From CAVPTL01 sp963727235 (GTDB taxonomy: Bacteria > Actinomycetota > Thermoleophilia > Gaiellales > JAICJC01), in contig CAVSFZ010000019.1 in assembly GCA_963727235.1 (NCBI GenBank), forward strand, positions 124,001 to 188,000: DNA of 64,000 nt. Reading direction: 5' to 3'. This document shows positions 16,887 to 24,643 of the stretch, one piece after another. Made by a program: the position numbers and the translations under genes. Numbering within the stretch: position 1 is the stretch's first letter; each line of letters opens with the position of its first letter. The notes below the pieces were generated by a model, which saw only the letters and a list, made by a program, of their open reading frames with translations, did no database searches and was not told the origin of the DNA.

Positions 16887-18498
16887 GCGAGAGTCGCGAG
16901 CCTGTGGCTTCGCCGGTGAGCACGCTGTTGTGGGTGACGGCGGTCTCGACGGCGAACCATGGGCTCTCGGCCGTCCCCGGATGGGGGACGTAGAGCGGGT
17001 AGTCGCTGGAGGCGATCTGGAGGCGAAGGCGATGACCCGGCATCAGGCGGTGGCCGGTGTGCCCCAGGTAGATCTCGGCCGCCGCACCGGTCCCCGGACG
17101 ATCCACCACATCCTGGCCGTACAGCAGGATGTGTGAGCTCCCGTCGGGCGAGACGTCCACCAGCTTGACGTGCAGGTACATCGACGGCCCGTCGCTCGCG
17201 ACCAGGAGGTGGGCGACCACGCGGCCTGCCAGCGTCAACGGCGCCGTCAGCGGCTCGCTCGTGAACACCACCACGTCGTCGCGGGCGGCGACCGCTCCTT
17301 CATCGGGATACTCGTACAGGAAGGCGAAGGGGTTCTCGATCGTCGACGGAACCAGATTCTCGGGGTCGTGCACCCAGCGGATCTCTCCGGCTGCGCCGGG
17401 CTCGCTCTGCAGTTCCCCGTGGTGGTCGAGGTGGAGCACCTGTTCGCGGGCGCCGGGTGGGGGCCAGGCGGGCGAGTCGTGCCAGCCGTCGTTGCCCAGG
17501 TGCCAGCGCACGCGGGGGATCGACGCGGGGTCGGCCTTGCCCGAGAGGAAGGCGTCGAAGAAGTCGATCGCCGGCGTGATGTAGCGCGGCAGCATCTCGG
17601 CGAGTGCGTCGTCGTGCTTGTCATGGTCGAGCGACTCGGGGATCGGCACCGCCTCGAACTGATAGTTCTCGTGGTCGGTCGAGCCCGCGTGCAGATACTG
17701 GAACGGTGCGGTGGCCGGGTCGGCCATCAGCCGCTCGTAGTCGAGCATGTGCGGTGGTGTGATGTTGTCGAACCAGCCCACGCCGTGCAGGGTGGGGATT
17801 CGCAGCCGGTCGAACGGGTGGCCGTCGGGGTAGAGATCCACGCCGGGTGCCCCGCGCGACTCGTCCAGGATCCGGTCGAAGGCGATCGAGCGGGATCCGA
17901 TCGCCTCGAAGCCCGGGTCGAACACTTCGCTCAGCGGCCGGTGGCTCCAGTCAGGCGTCCAGTGATGGGAGTGCTTGTCCGACCAGAATTCCGCCAGGTA
18001 ATGGGCTCCGTAGAGTGGCGTCACTCCTGCCAGCCAGTCGAACAGATCCGCCATGGTGACGCGCGGCACCACCGCCTTCAGCGCCGGGTGGCCGGACGCG
18101 ACCGCCGTCCATTGGGTGAAGCCGTAGTACGAGTCGCCCCACATGCCCACCGCCCCGTCGGCCCAGGGCTGCTGCGTGATCCACTCGATCGTGTCGTAGC
18201 CGTCCTCGATCTCGTGGACGAAGGCGTTGGTCTCTCCTTCGGACCGGAACTTGCCGCGCACGTCCTGCGGCAGGAATGCGTAGCCGCGGTCGGTGAAGAA
18301 GCGCGAGATGAACGGCATCCAGCAGTACCGGCCGTTCTTGTCGTAGGGAAGGCGCACGAGCACCGCGGGCCACGGGCCCGGGCCGTCCGGCAGGTACACG
18401 TCGACCGCCAGCGACACCCCGTCGCGCATCGGCACCATCTGCTGCTGGGCGCGGGGGTCGACCTCGGCGGGGCCGAGCGTCTCAATCGTCACAGTCAT
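16870..18498 (-). CDS. CocE/NonD family hydrolase (S15 peptidase-like)
   Basis: 542 residues. An X-Pro dipeptidyl-peptidase/cocaine esterase-type alpha/beta hydrolase: MRDGVSLAVDVYLPDGPGPW at the start, nucleophile in VGMWGDSYYGFTQW (GDSYYG), and a C-terminal jelly-roll PepX_C domain with TSEPLTAPLTLAGRVVAHL and LRLQIASSDYPLYVPHPGT. Family members hydrolyse esters, amides or acyl groups. ATG 18498 is preceded by GGGAG with 5-nt spacing. No signal peptide. Neighbouring hydrolases on both sides suggest a small-molecule catabolic locus, but no pathway is evident. Confidence 0.9.
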   Translation of the reverse strand: MTVTIETLGPAEVDPRAQQQMVPMRDGVSLAVDVYLPDGPGPWPAVLVRLPYDKNGRYCWMPFISRFFTDRGYAFLPQDVRGKFRSEGETNAFVHEIEDGYDTIEWITQQPWADGAVGMWGDSYYGFTQWTAVASGHPALKAVVPRVTMADLFDWLAGVTPLYGAHYLAEFWSDKHSHHWTPDWSHRPLSEVFDPGFEAIGSRSIAFDRILDESRGAPGVDLYPDGHPFDRLRIPTLHGVGWFDNITPPHMLDYERLMADPATAPFQYLHAGSTDHENYQFEAVPIPESLDHDKHDDALAEMLPRYITPAIDFFDAFLSGKADPASIPRVRWHLGNDGWHDSPAWPPPGAREQVLHLDHHGELQSEPGAAGEIRWVHDPENLVPSTIENPFAFLYEYPDEGAVAARDDVVVFTSEPLTAPLTLAGRVVAHLLVASDGPSMYLHVKLVDVSPDGSSHILLYGQDVVDRPGTGAAAEIYLGHTGHRLMPGHRLRLQIASSDYPLYVPHPGTAESPWFAVETAVTHNSVLTGEATGSRLSLTVLA

Positions 18499-18559
18499 CC
18501 CATCTCCCAAGGGGCCGCGGCTGCCATTGCGGGTTGGGACTATAACCAGGTGTGGTTGA

Positions 18560-19309
18560 ATGGCGCGCGTGCCGTATCTCGATGTCGCCGGGGCTCACAT
18601 CTACCACGAGGTGCATGGAACGGGCGACCCCGTGCTGCTGGTCCACGGCGGATTCTGCTCGATCGAGACGATGCGGCCCCAGATCGCTGATCTGGCTGTG
18701 CGATACGCCGTGTATGCACCCGAGCGTCCTGGGCACGGCCGCACGGCCGATCATGGACAGCCGTTCAGTTACGAGCAGATGGCGGAGGAGACGGTGGCGT
18801 ATCTGGACGCCGCAGGGCTCGAACGGGTCGACCTGGTCGGGTTCAGCGACGGCGCCAATATCGGGATCCTGATAACGCGCGATCATCCCGATCGAGTTCG
18901 CTCACTGACGGCAATCAGCGGGAATCTGACCGCCTCCGACTCGGCGTTCGTGTCGAGCGACGAGGCTGAGCTGGCCTTCGGCGAATCTGTGCTGGCCGGA
19001 CTGTTCGCCGACTACGACCGGCTCTCCCCGGACGGGCCGGATCATCGCCAGGTCGTATGGGAGCGGATCCGGGTGATGTGGGCCGATCAACCCCACATCC
19101 CCGAGGAATCGCTGTCGAGCATTGCCCGTCCCACGCTGGTGATGGTCGCCGACCACGACGTGATCGCGATCTCGCACGCGGTTGCGATTCGCGACGCGAT
19201 TCCCGGTGCCCGGCTGTGCGTGGTTCCCGGTGCGACGCACATGCTGCTGCTCGAGCGGCCGGAGATCGTGAACGCGGTGATCAGCGGCTTCTTGGCTGAC
19301 CGCGGCTAA
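18560..19309 (+). CDS. Alpha/beta hydrolase
   Basis: 249 residues. PVLLVHGGFCSIETM holds the oxyanion loop, LVGFSDGANIGILI the nucleophile Ser, VMVADHDVIA the acid and GATHMLLLERPEI the His. YAPERPGHGRTA is the typical strand after the lid. No signal peptide. Its end overlaps the TetR gene by 4 bp, tail to tail. A TATAAC box lies about 13 nt upstream in the divergent intergenic region shared with the CocE-like gene. Confidence 0.87.
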   Translation: MARVPYLDVAGAHIYHEVHGTGDPVLLVHGGFCSIETMRPQIADLAVRYAVYAPERPGHGRTADHGQPFSYEQMAEETVAYLDAAGLERVDLVGFSDGANIGILITRDHPDRVRSLTAISGNLTASDSAFVSSDEAELAFGESVLAGLFADYDRLSPDGPDHRQVVWERIRVMWADQPHIPEESLSSIARPTLVMVADHDVIAISHAVAIRDAIPGARLCVVPGATHMLLLERPEIVNAVISGFLADRG

Positions 19310-19974
19310 CCGTCAACCGGGCGGCCGGTTGCCAGCAGCTGGGAACAGAGGATGTCGCCCAGCCATTGCTCGTACCGCTCGGATGTCCAACCGCGATCAT
19401 TGACGAGCAGGCGGTAGACGGTGGGGTGGTTGAGCGTCCACAGTATGTCTGCAGCCGAACCGATGTCGAGGCCCGGCATCAGCGCGCCCTTGGCCTGGAC
19501 GCTCTCGATCACGCCGCGCTGGTTGGCGTGAAACTCGGACTGGATCCGCCCCCACAGCTCGCCGATCTCCGGATCTCCAGGGGCGGCGGCGTGGATCACC
19601 TCCATAATCGCCCCCGCCCGCTCCTTCACCGCCCGTGAGTTGCGAGCGTTGAGGCGCAGCTGGCGCTCGGGATCCTGCTCATCCATGACCTGCCGGTACC
19701 AGGTCTGCTCGCCAACCGCAACGTCGTCGCGGTCGCCGCGCAGCACTCGGTGCCAAACCGCTCGAAGCAGGCCGCTCTTGGTCTCGAATCCGAGGTACAC
19801 GGTCTTCAGCGAGACGCCGGCGCGTTCGGCGACGGCCGCCATTGAGGTGGCTGCATAGCCGTCGCGTTCGAACAGCGACTGGGCGGCGTTCAGGATCAGC
19901 TCACGGGTGGCCGCCGCCTGCTCGCGCCGTCTCGGCGACTCGTATCGCCGTGGTGATTTGCCCGCAGCGCTCAT
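19306..19974 (-). CDS. TetR family transcriptional regulator
   Basis: 222 residues. The N-terminal helix-turn-helix domain is clear: RELILNAAQSLFERDGYAAT, then SMAAVAERAGVSLKTVYLGF. The C-terminal ligand-binding domain is variable, so the inducer is unknown. The gene is divergent from the 96-aa gene at 20039. A palindrome between them (19999-20017) is the likely operator, and its own leaderless -10 TAGAGT (minus strand, 19982-19987) lies 7 nt before the ATG, 11 bp from the operator edge. It probably represses itself and the divergent gene. Confidence 0.9.
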   Translation of the reverse strand: MSAAGKSPRRYESPRRREQAAATRELILNAAQSLFERDGYAATSMAAVAERAGVSLKTVYLGFETKSGLLRAVWHRVLRGDRDDVAVGEQTWYRQVMDEQDPERQLRLNARNSRAVKERAGAIMEVIHAAAPGDPEIGELWGRIQSEFHANQRGVIESVQAKGALMPGLDIGSAADILWTLNHPTVYRLLVNDRGWTSERYEQWLGDILCSQLLATGRPVDG

Positions 19975-19998
19975 ATTCGATACTCTAGCCGAGAAATA

Positions 19999-20017
19999 AC
20001 TACTCAGATAGAGTAGT
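19999..20017. promoter_or_regulatory. Putative TetR operator
   Basis: A perfect inverted repeat ACTACTC-AGATA-GAGTAGT lies in the 64-bp gap between tetR and the divergent gene. Size and position are typical of an autoregulatory TetR operator. Confidence 0.65.
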
Positions 20018-20038
20018 CAATATGCAGGAGGGGGAATC

Positions 20039-20329
20039 ATGACAGTTCTTCGACTGGAACATGCGATCAGCGACTTCGACGTGTGGAAAGCGGCGTTTGA
20101 TCGCGACCCTGTGGGCAGGGAGCAGTCGGGGGTCCGCAGCCACCGGGTGTACCGGCCGGTGGACGACCCCAAGTACGTGGCCGTCGACCTCGAGTTCGAT
20201 ACCGCGGCCGAGGCCGAGCGGTTTCAGGTCGCGCTCGGTCAGCTGTGGCAGTCCAGGCAGGCTGCGCCGGCGTTGATCGGGACGCCGAAGGTACGAATCG
20301 TCGAGGCCGTCGAGACCAGCGTCTATTAG
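20039..20329 (+). CDS. Small cytoplasmic protein, possible dimeric alpha/beta-barrel (ABM-like)
   Basis: 96 residues. It begins with a strand LRLEHAISDFDVWKAAFDRD and has VRSHRVYRPVDDPKYVAVDL, a layout like dimeric alpha/beta-barrel (antibiotic biosynthesis monooxygenase/cyclase-like) proteins. No catalytic residue can be assigned. A strong ribosome binding site AGGAGGGGGA precedes ATG 20039. Its divergent position against tetR with the operator in between suggests it is the regulated target. Confidence 0.7.
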   Translation: MTVLRLEHAISDFDVWKAAFDRDPVGREQSGVRSHRVYRPVDDPKYVAVDLEFDTAAEAERFQVALGQLWQSRQAAPALIGTPKVRIVEAVETSVY

Positions 20330-20335
20330 CACGAC

Positions 20336-20372
20336 CAGTGCATAAAAGGTGCCAGGCACCTTTTATGCACTG
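20336..20372. repeat. Perfect 18-bp-stem palindrome with GGTGCC-A-GGCACC core
   Basis: The arms at 20336-20353 and 20355-20372 are perfectly complementary around a single A. The core GGTGCCNGGCACC recurs at 59824-59854 and 59866-59906 with different arms. It lies between two convergent genes and contains the TAA stop of the minus-strand GNAT. It could serve as a bidirectional terminator or be a REP-like element. Confidence 0.85.
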
Positions 20373-20911
20373 CCACGGAGGTTCCGGGCGAGGAGCACAT
20401 CGTCGACATAGCTGCCGTCCAGCAGAAACTCACCACGCAAGACGCCTTCGACCTCAAAACCACATGCCCGATGGACGGCAAGCGATGCCTCGTTGGTGCT
20501 GAGCACACGCGACTTCAACCGCTGCGCCCCACGGTTGAGCGCCGCACATGCCGCCGCTTCCAGCAGGCGCCGGCCCAATCCGCGACCCTGCCAATCAGGG
20601 TCGACCGCCAATCCTCGCAACGCCAGCACATGATCGGCGGACGGTAGGGTGAGATCACGCCCCAGCAGGACCCAGCCGACCACAGCGCCGTCAGCTTGCA
20701 CCACCAACACATCTGAGGACTCTCGGTCGGGCCCGAAGAACGGTTGATCTTCTCCAGGAGGAGGGCCCGGGCTGACTGACGGCGACCACGTGGCCACATC
20801 GATGTTGGTGATCACAGCCTCGTCGGCATCCGTCGCCGTACGAACCGTAAACGACGCGTCCCTACCTCCGCTCGATGATCTCCACGCGGTAGTCGTCAGG
20901 GTCGCGGACAA
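20363..20911 (-). CDS. GNAT family N-acetyltransferase (start uncertain)
   Basis: The GNAT core is unmistakable: LALRGLAVDPDWQGRGLGRR for the acetyl-CoA site and SRVLSTNEASLAVHRACGF for the C-terminal part. The conserved first strand (TVRTATDADEA) begins just after the stop of the upstream glyoxalase, yet no ATG, GTG or TTG lies between. I use TTG 20911, inside the glyoxalase gene; GTG 20815 would delete the first strand. A GGAGG motif overlaps the glyoxalase stop, so a non-standard start near 20850 is also possible. The stop TAA is inside the palindrome at 20336-20372. Confidence 0.7.
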   Translation of the reverse strand: MSATLTTTAWRSSSGGRDASFTVRTATDADEAVITNIDVATWSPSVSPGPPPGEDQPFFGPDRESSDVLVVQADGAVVGWVLLGRDLTLPSADHVLALRGLAVDPDWQGRGLGRRLLEAAACAALNRGAQRLKSRVLSTNEASLAVHRACGFEVEGVLRGEFLLDGSYVDDVLLARNLRGSA

Positions 20912-21248
20912 AGCACAGCCGGCTGCCGCCGTCGCTGACCGTGTACGGCGGGCGCTCCGGTTCGATCCCCTGAGCTTTGAGGGCATCCAGCGTGCCGTCG
21001 AGATCCTCGACCCCGATGGCGATGTGGCCGTACCCGGTGCCGTTGTCATACGTCCGGCCGTCGTGGTTGAGCGTGAACTCCAGTTCGGGCTTCTCGCCCG
21101 GCATGGCGTAGAAGTAGTTGGTCGCCTCCAGCTCGCCGTCTCGGACGATCGGGAGGTCACGTCGGAACTCGAACCCGAGGGCCTCGTAGAACGTGCGGGT
21201 GCGCTCGGGATCGGTGATCCGGTACATGGTGTGAAGGAAGGTCGGCAT
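20862..21248 (-). CDS. Glyoxalase I / lactoylglutathione lyase-like
   Basis: 128 residues of the VOC superfamily. MPTFLHTMYRITDPERTRTF starts the first beta-alpha-beta module and GYGHIAIGVEDLDGTLDAL the second. Metal ligands appear as His in FLHTMYR, Glu in LEFTLN, His in GHIAIG and Glu in VEIIERR. GlxI converts the methylglyoxal-thiol hemithioacetal to a lactoyl thioester; in actinobacteria the thiol may not be glutathione. ATG 21248 is 7 nt after a leaderless -10 TAGAAT (minus strand, 21256-21261). Confidence 0.88.
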   Translation of the reverse strand: MPTFLHTMYRITDPERTRTFYEALGFEFRRDLPIVRDGELEATNYFYAMPGEKPELEFTLNHDGRTYDNGTGYGHIAIGVEDLDGTLDALKAQGIEPERPPYTVSDGGSRLCFVRDPDDYRVEIIERR

Positions 21249-21289
21249 GCCGCGCATTCTACGCACCGCGCGTCAGCGCGAGCGGTCGC

Positions 21290-22177
21290 TCACCAGTCGG
21301 CGAGCACGTTCTCGTCGCTGGGCGACCCGGCGATGGCGGCCTCGAACGCCGACACTTCCTCCGGCAGCATGGTGTAGCTGTGCGCCTCGTCCGGGTACGT
21401 GCCTGCGCGAACCTCGGCGGAGTAGGCCGACACGCCGGCCGCGATCGCGTCACCGACCTCGGCGAAGCGCTTGACGAACTTGGGCGCGCCGTCTGCCGCC
21501 GGGCGAATACCCAGCAGATCGTGAAAGACCATCACCTGCCCGTCGGTGTCCGGTCCGGCTCCGATTCCGATCGTGGGAATCGTGAGCCGTCGCGTGATCG
21601 CATCCGCCACCGGACCGGGCACGCATTCCAGCACGATCGCAAAGCACCCGGCGGCCTGCAGTGCCACCGCATCCTCGTACACCTGGCGGGCCTGATGCCA
21701 TTCGCGGCCCTGCGCCTTGTGGCCACCCAGCATGGTGGCCGTCTGCGGTGTCAGGCCGACGTGCCCCATCACCGGGATACCGGCGCCCTTGAGTGCGGCT
21801 GCCCGGCGCACCGACTCGCCGCCGCCCTCCAGCTTGACCGCATCGGCGCGCGACTCCTTGATGAACCGCCCGGCGTTGCGTATCGCTTCCTCATTCGACA
21901 CCTGGTAGCTCATGAAGGGCAGGTCGCCGATCACCAGGGCGCGGTCGCATCCCCGTGCCACCGCTCGGGTCAGGATCAGAAGCTCGTCCATGGTCGCGCC
22001 CACGGTGGACACCGGGTCATGGCCGAGCACGTTGTTGGCGGCCGAATCACCGACCAGCACCAGGTCGACCCCGCACCGATCGACGATCCGCGCTGCTGCA
22101 TGGTCGTACGCCGTGATCATGACGATCGGTTCGCCCTTGATCTTCATCTCGGCCAGCGCCGGCAGTGTCACCTTCAT
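21290..22177 (-). CDS. panB: 3-methyl-2-oxobutanoate hydroxymethyltransferase
   Basis: PanB transfers a hydroxymethyl group from 5,10-methylene-THF to 2-oxoisovalerate, giving ketopantoate, the first step of pantothenate and CoA synthesis. The 295-residue length is a little over typical. Landmarks are ITAYDHAAARIVD, VGDSAANNVLGHD (Mg-binding Asp), DLPFMSYQVSNEEA, AVKLEGG, GHVGLTPQT and TIGIGAGPDTDGQVMVFHDL. ATG 22177 overlaps the panC stop as TGATG, so the two are translationally coupled. Confidence 0.97.
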   Translation of the reverse strand: MKVTLPALAEMKIKGEPIVMITAYDHAAARIVDRCGVDLVLVGDSAANNVLGHDPVSTVGATMDELLILTRAVARGCDRALVIGDLPFMSYQVSNEEAIRNAGRFIKESRADAVKLEGGGESVRRAAALKGAGIPVMGHVGLTPQTATMLGGHKAQGREWHQARQVYEDAVALQAAGCFAIVLECVPGPVADAITRRLTIPTIGIGAGPDTDGQVMVFHDLLGIRPAADGAPKFVKRFAEVGDAIAAGVSAYSAEVRAGTYPDEAHSYTMLPEEVSAFEAAIAGSPSDENVLADW

Positions 22178-22893
22178 CAACGCTCTACCGGAATCGTATC
22201 GATCAACCTGGTCGGGCCGAACCGGGCAGCGGCGATCACGATCGCGCCGGGGATCTCCGGAGCCTCGATGAACGTGTCGGGATCGACCACCGCGAGGTAG
22301 TCGACCTCGCCCTCGATCAGGGCTGCGTCACGGGCCATCATGGCGCGATGAAGCGATACTGCCTTCAGCCGCTGGTCGGGAGTGAGATGCACATTGCGCG
22401 AGGACACCGCCAACCCGTCGGGCTCGCGAACGGTCGGGATCGAGCGGATCTCCACGCCCAGATCGAGATCGATGGTCATCCGCCGGATCACAGCCAGCTG
22501 CTGAGCATCCTTCTGGCCGAAGTAGGCGACGTCGGGCCGCACCCGGGCAAACAGCTTGGCCACGACCGTGGCCACACCTTCGAAATGGCCGGGGCGGTGC
22601 ACACCCTCGAACCGCGCCGCCAGATCGCCGACCTGCACCCTGGTGTCAAAGCCCTCCGGATACATCTCCTCGGGTGACGGGGCGTACACCTCGTCCACGC
22701 CCTCCTCCAGCGCAATCTCGCGATCGCGTTCGGGGTCGCGAGGATACGACTCGAAATCCTTGCTGTCGCCAAACTGGGTGGGGTTCACGAACAGGCTCAT
22801 GACCACCCGATCGTTCTCGGCCCGCGCGGCCCGCAGGAGCGCCCGGTGCCCCTGGTGTAACGCGCCCATCGTCGGCACCAGCCCGACGCTCAC
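22177..22893 (-). CDS. panC: Pantothenate synthetase (short form)
   Basis: PanC condenses pantoate and beta-alanine with ATP. The nucleotide motif VPTMGALHQGHRALLR, LFVNPTQFGDSKDFESYPR, RPGHFEGVATVVAKLF, FGQKDAQQLAVIRRM and GLAVSSRNVHL are all intact. The protein has 238 residues, against about 280 for E. coli PanC. It starts directly at the first strand, lacking about 20 N-terminal residues, and also has a shortened C-terminal domain. GTG 22893 overlaps the DUF2520 stop as GTGA. The active-site motifs suggest it is functional. Confidence 0.95.
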   Translation of the reverse strand: MSVGLVPTMGALHQGHRALLRAARAENDRVVMSLFVNPTQFGDSKDFESYPRDPERDREIALEEGVDEVYAPSPEEMYPEGFDTRVQVGDLAARFEGVHRPGHFEGVATVVAKLFARVRPDVAYFGQKDAQQLAVIRRMTIDLDLGVEIRSIPTVREPDGLAVSSRNVHLTPDQRLKAVSLHRAMMARDAALIEGEVDYLAVVDPDTFIEAPEIPGAIVIAAARFGPTRLIDTIPVER

Positions 22894-23615
22894 AGCAGGC
22901 CTCGCAGGGCGTCCGCCGACCGCTGGTCGACCAACGGAAGCGTTGCCCGCCCCAGCTGGCGATAGAGCGGCCGCAGGGCCGGGCCGATCGCCTCCAGGTG
23001 CATCTCGATGGTGGCGGCGTCGCCACGGGCAATCGGCCCGGTGGGCGGGTCGCCCGCGACCTCGACCGTCCGCAGCTGCAGCGGCCGCAGCGCCGCCAGC
23101 GCGTCGGAGCGGTTCATCCCGCTGCGCTCGAGCAGCCCCACCGCCACCGCCGTCAGCGTCACCAGATAGTTCGAGGCGAAGATCGAGGCGGCGTGGTACA
23201 CCGGCTTGGCGTCGTCGGCGAGTGCGAACGGCGTCATTCCGAGCTCTCGGGCCAACCGGCCGCCGGCGTCCTGATCACCGAACACCGCCGCGAATGCCCC
23301 CTCCAGCTGGTCGGGGCCGCGAGCCGGGTCGATCGTCTGCATCGGGTGCACACACGCCTTGGGTCCCGGGGCGGCGTCGAGGGCGTGCACGCTGGTGGCG
23401 CCCGAGAAGTGGATCACGGCGCAGTCAGGATCGAGGTCGGGTGCGAGATCTGCGCACACATTGGCGATGGCCGCGTCGGGGGTTGCGATCAGCAGCCGTC
23501 TGCATCCGTCCAGCTGGGGCGTCTGGCCGCGGCCGACGAGATCAGCCCCTGGGAGGCGGGCTGCCACGGTTTGGCCCACGCGGCCGGCTCCGATCACGGT
23601 GGTGTCCCGATGCAC
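22890..23615 (-). CDS. Rossmann-like/DUF2520 oxidoreductase
   Basis: 241 residues. It opens with a dinucleotide-binding motif TTVIGAGRVGQTVAARL (GxGxxG), then VIHFSGATSVHALDAA, VHPMQTIDPARGPDQLEGA and AASIFASNYLVTLTAVAVGL, the signature of the Rossmann-like plus DUF2520 family, related in fold to ketopantoate and pyrroline-5-carboxylate reductases. It heads an operon with panC and panB. Because no panE is present here, it is a candidate ketopantoate reductase (inference). GTG 23615 lies 7 nt after a leaderless TAAGCT box (minus strand, 23623-23628). Confidence 0.85.
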   Translation of the reverse strand: MHRDTTVIGAGRVGQTVAARLPGADLVGRGQTPQLDGCRRLLIATPDAAIANVCADLAPDLDPDCAVIHFSGATSVHALDAAPGPKACVHPMQTIDPARGPDQLEGAFAAVFGDQDAGGRLARELGMTPFALADDAKPVYHAASIFASNYLVTLTAVAVGLLERSGMNRSDALAALRPLQLRTVEVAGDPPTGPIARGDAATIEMHLEAIGPALRPLYRQLGRATLPLVDQRSADALRGLL

Positions 23616-23690
23616 TTCCCCGAGCTTAGAACCTCGGCCGCCCGGCGGTGCCGGTCGGACATCTCGCAGACGTCCGATATGCTCTCGCGC

Positions 23691-23900
23691 ATGCCCATCT
23701 ATGAGTATCTGTGCGCGGATTGCTCCACCGAGTTCGAGGAGTTGGTGCCGCTGACCTCGCCGGTTTCGGTCAGCTGCCCCGATTGCGGCGGCGGCACTGT
23801 CACCAAGCTTTTGTCCTCGTTTGCGACCAACCGCCCCGAGGGTGCGATGGTCGGCGGCGGTGGCGGTTGCTGCGGCGGCTCCTGCGGCTGCGGCTCGTAA
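23691..23900 (+). CDS. FmdB-family zinc-ribbon protein
   Basis: 69 residues: MPIYEYLCADCSTEFEEL and SCPDCGGGTVTKLLS form a zinc ribbon with two CxxC pairs, followed by a Gly/Cys-rich tail. FmdB-type proteins are small putative regulatory zinc-ribbon proteins of unknown mechanism. ATG 23691 is 7 nt after the -10 TATGCT (23678-23683), with no room for a ribosome binding site. It is divergent from the DUF2520-panC-panB operon. Confidence 0.9.
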   Translation: MPIYEYLCADCSTEFEELVPLTSPVSVSCPDCGGGTVTKLLSSFATNRPEGAMVGGGGGCCGGSCGCGS

Positions 23901-23931
23901 CCCGTCCGGCCGCGGTGCGAGAATCACGGTT

Positions 23932-24612
23932 GTGAGTGACGCGGAAGCGACACGACGGCTCCAGCTCGAGCAGCACGCCTCCGACTGGCGCGGATGCACC
24001 AAGTGTGCGCTCGCTCAGGGTCGCACCCAGGTGGTCGTGGGCAGCGGCGACCCCGACGCCGCCGTGATGTTCGTGGGCGAGGCGCCGGGCTTTCACGAGG
24101 ACAAGCAGGGCGTGCCGTTCGTGGGGCAGGCCGGGAAGCTTCTGGACACGCTCCTGGGCGAGATCGGGCTGGAGCGCTCCGATGTCTACATCGCCAACGT
24201 GCTCAAGTGCCGCCCGCCGGGAAACCGCGACCCGCTGGAGGAGGAGATCGCAGCCTGCGAGGGCCATCTGTTCAAGCAGGTCGAGCTGATCAGGCCGCAG
24301 GTGATCTGCACACTCGGGAACTTCGCGACCAAGCTCCTGACCGGCCGGCCGCACGGGATCACGCGGGTGCGCGGCAGCGCCCAGCCTCACCGCATCGCCG
24401 GCGTCGATCTGGTCATCTTCCCGATCTTCCACCCCGCGGCGGCGCTCTACACGCCGTCGATGCTGGACACGCTGCGGGAGGACATCCGGCGCCTGCCCGA
24501 GCTGCTGAACGCTCCTCCGACGCCGTCGGTGGCGCCCTCCGCGCCGGCGGCGCCCGATCCTGAGCCGGTGGTGGAGCACGAGCCAGAGTACGCTCAGCTG
24601 GGCCTGTTCTAG
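23932..24612 (+). CDS. Family 4 uracil-DNA glycosylase (Fe-S)
   Basis: 226 residues. UDG family 4 features: first Cys pair in WRGCTKCALAQGRT, motif A GEAPGFHEDKQGVPFVG, third Cys in VLKCRPPGNRDPLEEEIAAC (giving four Cys for [4Fe-4S]), and motif B FPIFHPAAALYTPS. It removes uracil from DNA in base excision repair. The last 40 residues are a Pro/Ala-rich tail. GTG 23932 lies 7 nt after GAGAAT, a likely leaderless -10. The tsaE-tsaB-rimI-tsaD genes follow closely in the same direction. Confidence 0.93.
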   Translation: MSDAEATRRLQLEQHASDWRGCTKCALAQGRTQVVVGSGDPDAAVMFVGEAPGFHEDKQGVPFVGQAGKLLDTLLGEIGLERSDVYIANVLKCRPPGNRDPLEEEIAACEGHLFKQVELIRPQVICTLGNFATKLLTGRPHGITRVRGSAQPHRIAGVDLVIFPIFHPAAALYTPSMLDTLREDIRRLPELLNAPPTPSVAPSAPAAPDPEPVVEHEPEYAQLGLF

Positions 24613-24643
24613 CCTCGCCGACACCGAGGCTGCGGCCGCCCGT

